This document shows, piece by piece, positions 1 to 6,770 of a stretch of DNA of 6,770 nt. Origin of the DNA: Labilibaculum sp. GTDB taxonomy: Bacteria > Bacteroidota > Bacteroidia > Bacteroidales > Marinifilaceae. A program made the translations under genes and the position numbers. Location: contig JADGFH010000315.1 in the NCBI GenBank assembly GCA_016743925.1, positions 1 to 6,770 of the forward strand, written 5' to 3'. Position 1 is the first letter of the stretch. Each line of letters opens with the position of its first letter. The notes beneath the pieces are model-generated. The model had not been told where the DNA came from. It saw only the letters and a program-made list of their open reading frames with translations, and ran no database searches.

Positions 1-210
1 CTTTTCACCTGTACTAAGATCATTAATTTTCCATTTGAGTAGATCATTTAGCCCTAGAATACCAGATAATTTATTAAAAATACTTTACAATATTCACCTT
101 TTCTCCATTTATACATACGCAAAATAAAACCCATATAAAATTATGTTTTCATTGCTTCTATTTTTTACAAAAATATCTTGGCGAAAGAGAAAAAGACAAT
201 ATTATTTCTC
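1..210. other. No convincing gene; possible coding scrap at the left edge
   Basis: This AT-rich stretch beyond the terminator has no start codon with a sustained frame. On the minus strand a 28-codon open stretch (84 to 1) runs off the window. It reads as a plausible protein scrap (LNDLLKWKINDLSTGEK) but has no start and a stop just before it. It may be a decayed or frameshifted gene continuing to the left. I do not recognise a family. Confidence 0.2.
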
Positions 211-247
211 AGATAAAAAGAAAGACCACCCAATGAGGATAGTCTTT
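211..247 (-). terminator. Rho-independent terminator at the operon end
   Basis: On the minus strand AAAGACTATCC (247-237) pairs with GGGTGGTCTTT (231-221) over 11 positions, two of them G-U, around a 5-nt loop. The stem is followed at once by CTTTTTATCT, a U-rich tail. It lies 25 bp past the stop codon of the last GH43-type gene, which marks the end of the minus-strand transcription unit. Confidence 0.82.
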
Positions 248-272
248 ACTTTATAATTTTGAATGTTTTTTT

Positions 273-1192
273 TTATTTTTTTGGAGGGTAAGATTTTAAC
301 AAAAGATCCAATTCTGTTTTGGTGATCGGTATGAAACTACAATGTTTAGAATCTAATGGTGTACTAACTTTCATTTTTGAGAATATTTTAAAATCAGTCG
401 TTTCCCATGCTTCTAGTGCACTGTCGAAAGGATCGCCATAAACATACCATTTTTCTTCTTCAATAAGCTTAATTATTTCTGGGCCTTCCGTTGGTTTAGT
501 CTGATTAGGAAGCATATCTTCGCCATATCCATTTATGCCGAAAGTAAACTCAGGATTTGTAGGATTAAGTGTTGGTGAAACCATCATCCTATTCCCAAAT
601 TTATTCTCCACTTCTCCTGTTTTATGAAATGCATAATAGGCATCTTTAGCTTTCACAATTGTAAGGTCGATAACATGAACACCAATATCGTAATACACCG
701 AAGAACTTTCTGGAGTAAGATCTTTTTAGTTTTTGTATAATACATAGCAATGTGATCGCCATTTAATGAAGCCCAATACACATAATACAGTTTTTCCTCT
801 TCACTATAAAAAACTCTGGTGCCCAGGCCCTAACTTTGGTTGAATCGACAACATTGATGGGGCCGACTTTCCAATTTATTAAATCTTTAGATTCCTTATC
901 ATAAATAGTTGGATTATCCCAGCCTTTGGTATGTACCATATGAAATTTACCCTATTTATAAAAGGATCCCGTAAACGTGCATGTGCATCAAATACTGGTT
1001 GATTATTATTTAATGCCGTCCAGTTTTTTGCATCATAGCTACAAGCAAAAAACAATTTCTCACTTTTACCTTTGAAGTATGGCATTAAGTAGGCTGAATA
1101 TATTTTATCCTTTTATTAGTTTTAGCCTTAGTTTGTTGAATTAAAAAAACATTTAAACAAACCAATATTAAGAATAATAGAATTTTATTCAT
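273..1192 (-). pseudogene. Frameshifted GH43-type glycosidase (four single-base breaks)
   Basis: The start ATG at 1192 opens a signal peptide (MNKILLFLILVCLNVFLIQQ, then TKA), but the frame stops after 35 codons. Conserved GH43-like sequence continues through other frames to a TAA at 273. Breaks fall in or near homopolymers at 1111-1114 (A4), 950-952 (G3), 808-813 (T6) and 723-727 (A5), read on the coding strand. Adding one base to each gives an unbroken protein of exactly 307 residues. Restored landmarks are DKIYSAYLMPYF, LRDPFINRGKFHMV (D76), RAWAPEFFYS, HVIDLTIVK (D177), TEGPEI (E237) and KHCSFIPIT at the end. D76, D177 and E237 are likely base, pKa modulator and acid of the GH43 triad. 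The expected role is periplasmic removal of arabinofuranose or xylose side groups. It is the last gene before the terminator at 211-247. It may be intact in the organism if the breaks are sequencing errors; otherwise it is a recent pseudogene. Confidence 0.82.
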
Positions 1193-1223
1193 GTAAAGTA
1201 TTTCAAATTAAGTTGAATGGTTT

Positions 1224-2324
1224 CTATCTTTTTAATTTTTCGCTGATATATTTAGTTTCTCCTTTAATATATGGTGTTCCATCTTTACGAAAGATATCAT
1301 GAAACCATAATTCAGGTTCGCCAGTGTATTTTTTACTCCATGAATCCCAAGGATATATGGTTTGCGACTTACCTGACACAAAACCCCAGTTATACGCAGC
1401 TACGTTGTATTCTTTGAAAATAGGGAGAATTTCCTGAAACGTTGATCCTACTTTACGCGCCATATATTCAGTACAGATTAACGGACGATTTGATGTTGCA
1501 AGGCGCTCAACGCATTTACGAGTTCGTTCTGCATTGGCATAACAATGAAAATTAATAACGTCTGAATTATCAAATGCAAAACGATCTATAGCACTCATAT
1601 CATACTTACTTTTATCTATTGACGTCCAAACCTCCATACTAATTGGCTGTGATGGTTTCACCTCTCGTGCCCAAGTATATACCTTCTTAAGTAAATCTAA
1701 AGAATATTTCGCTTTATGTTTAGGCTCTAACTTCCCATAACTGCTCCCATTGGTATTTCCTGGTTCATTATAAATATCCCAAATAACAACTCTTTTGTCG
1801 TTTTTAAAACGTGATATAATTCCTTTAATGTAAGATTCAAGCGCATCACATTTATCAGCATCAATTAAAACATCGTGCCCGGGACTTTGCACCCATCCTG
1901 GATTATGAACATGCGGAGTTGGTTCGGGTTGTTTACCTAATTTTGGGTATGGATGCCATACATCATCGAGTAAAACAAACATCGTTTTTATGCCATGTTT
2001 ATCTGAAATTTCCAGATATTTTTCAATTCTATTAATAAGGCCAGTTGGATCTTGTTTCCATAAAAGGTGATGTAAAAAAACACGCATCGTATTCATCCCG
2101 ATGTCTTCTGCCCATTGCAATTCACGATCGATAGTTTTTGGGTCGAAAGATTCTGCCTGCCACATTTCCAGCTGATTGATTGCAGACGAAGGCACAAAAT
2201 TGGCTCCCACCAACCATCCTTGTTTTTTATACCACTTGTTTACTTTCTTTTCACTCCAACGTTGTGCAACAACAACACCATTAATTGTGAATACACATAA
2301 AATTAGTATGATTATTTTTTTCAT
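1224..2324 (-). CDS. Secreted clan GH-A TIM-barrel hydrolase (GH5-like; homologues often labelled 1,4-beta-xylanase)
   Basis: This 366-residue enzyme is probably periplasmic. The ATG at 2324 is chosen because it starts directly at MKKIIILILCVFTING, a good signal peptide with cleavage near VVVA-Q. A TTG four codons earlier (2336) is less likely. The rest is a single (beta/alpha)8 barrel without accessory modules. Motifs include WLVGANFVPSSAINQLEMWQ (37-56) at the first strand, MNTMRVFLHH (R81), and WDIYNEPGN with the probable acid/base E187. FHCYAN on a late strand, CTEYMAR with probable nucleophile E286, and WGFVSGK (313-319) with PELWFHDIF at the end complete the barrel. The Asn-Glu pair and the second Glu about 100 residues later fit the retaining clan GH-A layout. 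Related proteins are common in Bacteroidota polysaccharide loci and are often called xylanase or cellulase-family protein, but I know of no firm specificity for this group. The next gene starts 31 bp after its stop, which supports co-transcription. Confidence 0.85.
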   Translation of the reverse strand: MKKIIILILCVFTINGVVVAQRWSEKKVNKWYKKQGWLVGANFVPSSAINQLEMWQAESFDPKTIDRELQWAEDIGMNTMRVFLHHLLWKQDPTGLINRIEKYLEISDKHGIKTMFVLLDDVWHPYPKLGKQPEPTPHVHNPGWVQSPGHDVLIDADKCDALESYIKGIISRFKNDKRVVIWDIYNEPGNTNGSSYGKLEPKHKAKYSLDLLKKVYTWAREVKPSQPISMEVWTSIDKSKYDMSAIDRFAFDNSDVINFHCYANAERTRKCVERLATSNRPLICTEYMARKVGSTFQEILPIFKEYNVAAYNWGFVSGKSQTIYPWDSWSKKYTGEPELWFHDIFRKDGTPYIKGETKYISEKLKR

Positions 2325-2409
2325 CTCTATGTTCAATATTTTTTAACTTAACTTTCAAATTCTTCACTTAACTCATATAACAATCTATAAAACAGCTTTT
2401 AATTATAGC

Positions 2410-2655
2410 CTATTTATATTTTTGAATTAATTTTTTGGCCAATTTATGAGGTACTTTAAACACAGTACCATGTCGAACTCCTCCTGTAAACGATATTTTA
2501 TTCGAAATATCCTTCCAGTTTTTTAAATCGGTAGATTCTACTGCTCCCATTCTTCCATTAGCATATTTATCAAAATAAACAATATAATTATCTCCTCTTT
2601 TAATACTTCCATTTTTAAAAAAGATAGAGCCACAAGTGCATATTCCATCTCCTTC
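2410..2655 (-). pseudogene. C-terminal remnant of a GH43-type glycosidase
   Basis: An 81-codon open stretch, ending in TAG, matches the end of GH43-type five-bladed beta-propeller enzymes. It contains RGDNYIVYFDKYANG, then GAVESTDLKNWKDIS, then VRHGTVFKVP near the C-terminus, followed by a Lys-rich tail. These correspond to the final blade, which reports a strand pair, an S-T-D-L-x-x-W repeat and the RHGT turn. There is no start codon near the front: an in-frame TAA lies directly upstream. The 110 bp up to the GH2 stop is too short for the missing two thirds of such a protein. In that stretch other frames give scraps such as GIFYTTFKK and SDDLVN-stop that could be decayed GH43 sequence, but this is weak. 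I read it as a deleted and frameshifted relic, unlikely to be functional. It differs from the GH43-type gene at 273-1192 in its C-terminal motifs, so it is not a recent copy of it. Confidence 0.7.
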
Positions 2656-2768
2656 TTAAATGTAGTATAGAAAATCCCTCATACATGACTCAATTTACCA
2701 AATCATCAGAAATAAAACATGTCAATAAACCATTAAAAAGAGCCAAAACATTGATATATTTTTGTCAT

Positions 2769-4607
2769 TTATTTTGTAGGTGCAAAAACCTGTTTATTAA
2801 TATTATTTACTTTTTCCTCGTCCATTTTAATAACTTCACGATCATAAGTCATTAAACCATTTACCTCACCTTCGACATCGGTAGTTTGCGTATAAATGGC
2901 CGCTGCCAAACCTTTTTTTATAAGTGCTGGGATTTTATCAATTAATTTTTTGTATGATTCTACTAATTGCTTTTGATCACCGTAATTGCGATATCCCCAA
3001 TTTTTATCCTTTTGCCATAAATGGTCTTTTATGGGTAAACCTAATCCGCCAAATTCTCCAAGTACAAGCACACGTCCTTCTGTAATATTCGGCGCATGTG
3101 CATTCAAATCGGGTATTCCAGGACCGGGATATTGATGTTGATCTACGGTGTGACCTGCAGGAAAAAAATTACCTCCACTCGGGCCATTTACCAATCTTGA
3201 CGGATCGTAATTCATGGTCCAATTAATAACTTCAACGGTATTAAATTGGCCCCATGCTTCATTAAATGGAACCCACATTACAATTGATGGAAAATGGTAA
3301 AAATCATCCATTATTTCTTTCCATTCTTTTTTAAACTGATGTGCGGATTGTGCTGAACGATTCATTTCACGACCATCATAACCTGATGGACCACGCCAGT
3401 CTGCACTAATATCGCCACTTGGCATGTCTTGCCAAACCAACATCCCTATTTTATCACAATGATAATACCAACGTGCAGATTCAACCTTTACATGCTTACG
3501 AATCATATTAAACCCACTATTTTTAGTGACTTCAATATCATATTTCAAGGCCTGATCAGAAGGGGCAGTATACAAGCCACCTGGCCACCAACCCTGATCA
3601 AGTGTTCCCAACTGAAAAAGTGGTTTATTGTTCAGACATAACCGTTTATGTCCATCATTGCCAATACCAACACTAATTTTACGCATAGCAAAATAGCTCT
3701 TAACCTCATCCACTTTTTTACCTTTGTAGTTAAGTACTACTTTTAAATCGTATAAAAATGGATGATCAGGCGACCATAACTTTTGGGAATCAATTGGTAA
3801 TACTAGTTTTTCATTTAATTTACCAGCTATGCTTGTTATCAATTTATTTCCATCAAAAACCTGAACATCGACCACAAATCCATCGGTATTCTGTCTTTTT
3901 GCATCAACCCAAAACATCACTTCCTTTTTATCAACATCAGGTGTAATCTTTAGAGAATTAATTGCTTGCTTTGCTACTGGTTCCAACCAAACAGTCTGCC
4001 ATATTCCTGATACCGGTGTATACCATATTCCATTAGGCTTAGTGACCTGCTTACCACGGGGCTGCGTACCTTCACTGGCTGGATCCCAAACAGAAACTAC
4101 CAATTCTTGTTCGCCAGATGTTGTTAATGCATGAGAAATATCAAATGAAAATGGATCGAAACCACCTTGATGAGTTCCCACTTGAATACCATTTACAAAA
4201 ACTGTTGCTTCCCAATCAACAGCTCCAAAATTTAAATGAATATCTTTACCTTTCCAGTTTCCAGGTATTTTAAAGCTACGCTTGTACCATAACGATTGTT
4301 TATCTGTAAGTTTTCTTGCAACTCCAGATAATGCTGATTCTACAGCAAATGGAACAAGAATTTCACCTTGATAATTACCAGGGCTCTCAAGTTCATTATT
4401 AACAATAGCATAATCCCAAAGTCCATTTAGGTTCAACCACTGTTCGCGGATAAACTGAGGGCGTGGATATTCTTGCAAAACATTTTTGGGCGTAATTTCT
4501 TTTGCCCACTTACTGACAAGTTTCTCATTCTTGAGTCTCCAAGTATTCTGTGCAAGAAGATTGCTACTAACAACTAATAAGATAAAAAATGATAGAATTA
4601 TTTTCAT
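2769..4607 (-). CDS. Secreted glycoside hydrolase family 2 (beta-galactosidase/beta-glucuronidase-like)
   Basis: This is an exo-acting retaining beta-glycosidase, probably periplasmic, of 612 residues. The ATG at 4607 is preferred because it begins a clear signal peptide (MKIILSFFILLVVSSNLLAQ, cleavage near A19-Q20). An upstream in-frame start at 4712 would place 35 unrelated residues in front and run through the hairpin. The domain order is typical of GH2: an N-terminal jelly-roll sugar-binding domain (about 50-210, with LNLNGLWDY, LWYKRSF, VFVNG and GIWQTVWLE), an Ig-like domain (about 215-310), and a C-terminal TIM barrel. The barrel carries the acid/base in FNEAWGQ (E450) and the probable nucleophile in LGEFGG (E518). 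It lacks the extra C-terminal domains of LacZ-type enzymes. It is separated from the GH127 gene by 219 bp and followed by a GH43 remnant. Family and catalytic residues are clear. Whether it releases galactose, glucuronic acid or another sugar cannot be read from the sequence. Confidence 0.92.
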   Translation of the reverse strand: MKIILSFFILLVVSSNLLAQNTWRLKNEKLVSKWAKEITPKNVLQEYPRPQFIREQWLNLNGLWDYAIVNNELESPGNYQGEILVPFAVESALSGVARKLTDKQSLWYKRSFKIPGNWKGKDIHLNFGAVDWEATVFVNGIQVGTHQGGFDPFSFDISHALTTSGEQELVVSVWDPASEGTQPRGKQVTKPNGIWYTPVSGIWQTVWLEPVAKQAINSLKITPDVDKKEVMFWVDAKRQNTDGFVVDVQVFDGNKLITSIAGKLNEKLVLPIDSQKLWSPDHPFLYDLKVVLNYKGKKVDEVKSYFAMRKISVGIGNDGHKRLCLNNKPLFQLGTLDQGWWPGGLYTAPSDQALKYDIEVTKNSGFNMIRKHVKVESARWYYHCDKIGMLVWQDMPSGDISADWRGPSGYDGREMNRSAQSAHQFKKEWKEIMDDFYHFPSIVMWVPFNEAWGQFNTVEVINWTMNYDPSRLVNGPSGGNFFPAGHTVDQHQYPGPGIPDLNAHAPNITEGRVLVLGEFGGLGLPIKDHLWQKDKNWGYRNYGDQKQLVESYKKLIDKIPALIKKGLAAAIYTQTTDVEGEVNGLMTYDREVIKMDEEKVNNINKQVFAPTK

Positions 4608-4650
4608 AATGTATGGTTTAATTAATTTCTCGTTATAGTTTATAAGCACC

Positions 4651-4680
4651 AATACCCAGATGGATAACCATCTGGGTATT
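4651..4680. repeat. Perfect 13-bp inverted repeat (hairpin) in the GH127-GH2 gap
   Basis: The arms AATACCCAGATGG (4651-4663) and CCATCTGGGTATT (4668-4680) are exact reverse complements separated by ATAA. In the minus-strand transcript this forms a strong stem-loop whose 3' side ends about 43 nt before the GH2 start codon. It is not followed by a U-run (the next bases are GGTGCTTATA), so it is not a standard terminator. It could be an mRNA-processing or stabilising hairpin, an attenuator, or an operator for a dimeric regulator. The structure is certain, the function is unknown. Confidence 0.75.
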
Positions 4681-4795
4681 TCCATTTTAATAATCCACTT
4701 AATTATTAACATTGAGTAGAATTGGCAGATGATTTTTCATACTTATTTCAATTACTATTTGTTATAGTCGACATCTACAGATAGCCATCGTTATT

Positions 4796-4813
4796 AATAA
4801 ACAATAGTTTATT
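4796..4813 (-). other. Weak AT-only hairpin after the GH127 stop
   Basis: AATAAAC and GTTTATT form a perfect 7-bp inverted repeat around a 4-base loop, starting 13 bases past the GH127 stop codon. The stem is almost all A-T and has no long U-tail, so termination would be weak at best. It may be chance in AT-rich DNA. Confidence 0.2.
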
Positions 4814-4826
4814 TATCTAATTTATT

Positions 4827-6770
4827 TTACCACGCTGGGAATTGAGAAATTCTTAAAGTTGTACACCCATAAGGAATCAATTCAATTTCCTCTTCAGGCG
4901 CATTTGGGTAACGTGTTGGTTGCGTTGGCCCAAGAATTCTCCCAGCAGAAGCATTTTCAATTACCCATTCGTCAATTCGCTTGGCATTCACTTTTAAGCT
5001 AATTGGTGCATGTTCAATATTCCATGGCATATCACCACACCTATTTCTTTCTTCAACCTGAAATTCTTTTGCTGAAATTTTATTGGGTAGTGCATAGTTC
5101 CAGTTTGATTCCGGATAAACTTCCCAGAAAGGATCTTCATATCCTCTTTTACCGATAAATCCTTTATCCTTTTTCACCTGCACCCAGTTTTCTTTAACCT
5201 TTAAGGCATAAACCAATGGACCTCTTTCAACACCAATAGAAGCTTCGTACCATCTTGATAGCTTAACCTTCATTGGAAGTTTCAATTCAACCTTATCGTT
5301 TTTATTCCAGTTCCGATTAAGAATAACAACATTCTGTTCTTTAGAAACTATCACTTTTTCTCCATTAATTGTTAGTTCCGGATTTTCACACCATCCCGGA
5401 ATTCTGAGATGAAGTGGGAAAGTAATTTTAGCATCTGTATTATAAACAAACTCTATTTTATCAGAAAAAGGATAGTTGCTTTTTTCCGAGAACGATACCT
5501 CTTGACCATCCGCAACTTTTGCTTTTACTTCGGATGCTCCATAAACAATTGCTGCCAATCCATTATCTGGTGTTGCATACCAAAGATTCTGTACAAACTT
5601 GGGCCATCCTTGATGCATGTTAGTCAAACAACATGGATATCCTGATGTAGTTCCATAAACCAATCGTCCATTGTGGTCGTTAAAAAAGTTTCGTGATTCA
5701 TCCGATATCTGCACCTGATTTGCCTGTTGAAAGTATTGCTTTCCTGTATAGTCATCGTTATGCTGCGTTGGAAGTACGTTATAAGCAATTTTCTCCAAAT
5801 AGTCGGCATAATAAGTATCACCAGTAATTGGTAAAATACTTTCAAAGGAGAACATCATTTCTGTTGCAGAACAAAATTCAGACCCTTGTGTTGGATTATT
5901 ACCATGGAGGCGCTCATCACCTCCGTACATCCCATTTACAAAACCATGCGATTCTTTCAATGCCAATAGACCTTCCTTAACTGATTTCAGATAATCATTA
6001 TTGGGGTTTTGCTGGTAGTATATTGCAGGAGCTTTTATTCCCTGAGCAACATTTACACAGTGTAAATTCGGCAGTGGACTTAAACTTCTAATTGTATTAT
6101 CAGTGAATACACGTTCCCAATGGTAGGTTTGTTTATACATTAATTCTCCTAGATCCAACAAGAATTTATCATTGGTAATATTATACAACCAATAAACAAC
6201 CGCAAGGTTGTCAGCTCCTCTTCGATTACCCCAAAAAGTATAATGCCCCAATGGTCGTGATGGAAGTTCTTTCAGCATATACTGAAAATAGTTCGTCATC
6301 AATTTAACGACACGCTCATCTTTTGTAGCTGTATAGTATTGTTGCATTACTTTTAGCATAACCATCTTTGGCCACCAGTCTTCTCGCTTACCTTGCTGCG
6401 TGCCTTCAATTTTCTCATATCCTTTGGGTAGCGGTTGAGGACCAAAATTTCCATTAGCCAATTGGTTATTTATACTCCATTCAATCCAAACCTGAGCTTT
6501 TTCTTTTAGCTTATCATCATCCAAAATATAAGCTAGTGGCACCAATCCATCCAACCAATAAGGACCGCGTTCCCAGCCATCGCCAGTACCTCCAAGCCAA
6601 CCATTGTTATCTCCACAAACTACACTATAAATACTGTCAATATTGCCAGTCAATCCATCACGCTGAATTTCTAACATCTTTAAAAGCATGCCTTTTGGTT
6701 TAATTGCTCCTAAGGGAAGCGCTGTATACTTTTGTGCAACCAAGGGCTTTTGATTGGTGATATAATGTTT
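4827..6770 (-). CDS. GH127/DUF1680 family glycoside hydrolase, beta-L-arabinofuranosidase-like (5'-partial)
   Basis: This is probably an exo-acting hydrolase that releases terminal beta-L-arabinofuranose or a related sugar in the periplasm. The reading frame stays open to the window edge, so the true start and any signal peptide lie beyond position 6770; 647 residues are visible. A TTG at 6743 is not the start, because in-frame residues before it (KHYITNQKPL) fit the family. Counting from the first in-window codon, the early region holds WLGGTGDGWERGPYW, followed by an all-alpha barrel. The putative catalytic and metal site of GH127 is present: GGDE (E286, candidate acid/base), the E-x-C motif SEFC (E298, C300), and the CC pair in YPCCLTN (C380, C381). 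In characterised GH127 these cysteines bind zinc and one acts as nucleophile. A beta-rich C-terminal part includes LRIPGW and VERGPLVYAL. It is the most upstream gene seen in the putative operon. Some GH127 enzymes act on 3,6-anhydro-galactose, so the substrate is uncertain; the family call is firm. Confidence 0.9.
   Translation of the reverse strand, partial: KHYITNQKPLVAQKYTALPLGAIKPKGMLLKMLEIQRDGLTGNIDSIYSVVCGDNNGWLGGTGDGWERGPYWLDGLVPLAYILDDDKLKEKAQVWIEWSINNQLANGNFGPQPLPKGYEKIEGTQQGKREDWWPKMVMLKVMQQYYTATKDERVVKLMTNYFQYMLKELPSRPLGHYTFWGNRRGADNLAVVYWLYNITNDKFLLDLGELMYKQTYHWERVFTDNTIRSLSPLPNLHCVNVAQGIKAPAIYYQQNPNNDYLKSVKEGLLALKESHGFVNGMYGGDERLHGNNPTQGSEFCSATEMMFSFESILPITGDTYYADYLEKIAYNVLPTQHNDDYTGKQYFQQANQVQISDESRNFFNDHNGRLVYGTTSGYPCCLTNMHQGWPKFVQNLWYATPDNGLAAIVYGASEVKAKVADGQEVSFSEKSNYPFSDKIEFVYNTDAKITFPLHLRIPGWCENPELTINGEKVIVSKEQNVVILNRNWNKNDKVELKLPMKVKLSRWYEASIGVERGPLVYALKVKENWVQVKKDKGFIGKRGYEDPFWEVYPESNWNYALPNKISAKEFQVEERNRCGDMPWNIEHAPISLKVNAKRIDEWVIENASAGRILGPTQPTRYPNAPEEEIELIPYGCTTLRISQFPAW

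Noticed and set aside
879..1085. Separate small gene of 68 codons
   Set aside because: It is the second frame segment of the broken GH43-type gene; its motifs (ACSYDAKNW, LRDPFI) continue in neighbouring frames on both sides.
2325..2336. TTG start for the GH-A hydrolase
   Set aside because: The downstream ATG at 2324 begins directly with a Lys-Lys signal peptide; TTG starts are unusual in this group.
4651..4680. Hairpin read as an intrinsic terminator after GH127
   Set aside because: No run of T follows the stem on the minus strand, and no plus-strand gene precedes it.
4608..4712. N-terminal extension of the GH2 gene by 35 codons
   Set aside because: It places non-family residues before a textbook signal peptide and reads through the palindromic hairpin. 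The ATG at 4607 is far more plausible.
5409..5645. Plus-strand open frame opposite GH127, and similar ones at 2115-2300, 3429-3641 and 3758-3946
   Set aside because: All are antisense shadows of conserved enzyme genes, with no domain, leader or spacing evidence.
5624..5845. 73-codon minus-strand open frame inside the GH127 gene
   Set aside because: It overlaps the well supported GH127 coding frame in another phase, with no recognisable motif.
6741..6743. TTG as the start of the GH127 gene
   Set aside because: The frame remains open to the window edge and upstream codons look like family sequence, so the gene is simply cut by the window.

Overview
This window is AT-rich, and every credible gene lies on the minus strand. 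It looks like part of a carbohydrate-degradation locus from a member of the Bacteroidota. The reasons are the low GC, the short Sec signal peptides ending in Ala-Gln, the weak or absent Shine-Dalgarno sites, and a run of secreted glycoside hydrolases. No SusC/SusD pair, sulfatase, transporter or regulator is visible, so this is an internal or downstream piece of a larger polysaccharide utilisation locus. The genus cannot be named from the sequence.

In transcription order (right to left) the layout is as follows. A GH127/DUF1680-type beta-L-arabinofuranosidase-like enzyme has its N-terminus beyond position 6770. Next comes a 219-bp gap with a perfect 13-bp inverted repeat (4651-4680). Then an intact GH2 enzyme (2769-4607) and a decayed C-terminal remnant of a GH43-type gene (about 2410-2655). 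Then an intact small clan GH-A (GH5-like) hydrolase (1224-2324). Last is a second GH43-type gene (273-1192) whose reading frame is broken four times. A good rho-independent terminator (211-247) follows it and closes the transcription unit. Positions 1-210 hold no convincing gene.

The intact genes probably cooperate in the periplasm on a branched, arabinose- and/or galactose-containing glycan of plant or algal origin. GH127 would remove terminal furanosyl or anhydro-sugar residues, GH2 would remove a beta-linked sugar, and the GH-A barrel would cut or trim the backbone. The substrate is inferred from enzyme classes only.

The most notable observation is that both GH43-type genes are damaged while the other three enzymes are open and complete within the window. 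In the 273-1192 gene, restoring one base in each of four homopolymer runs gives a continuous 307-residue protein. This points either to homopolymer sequencing error or to recent slippage-driven inactivation. I found no clearly new biological system here.
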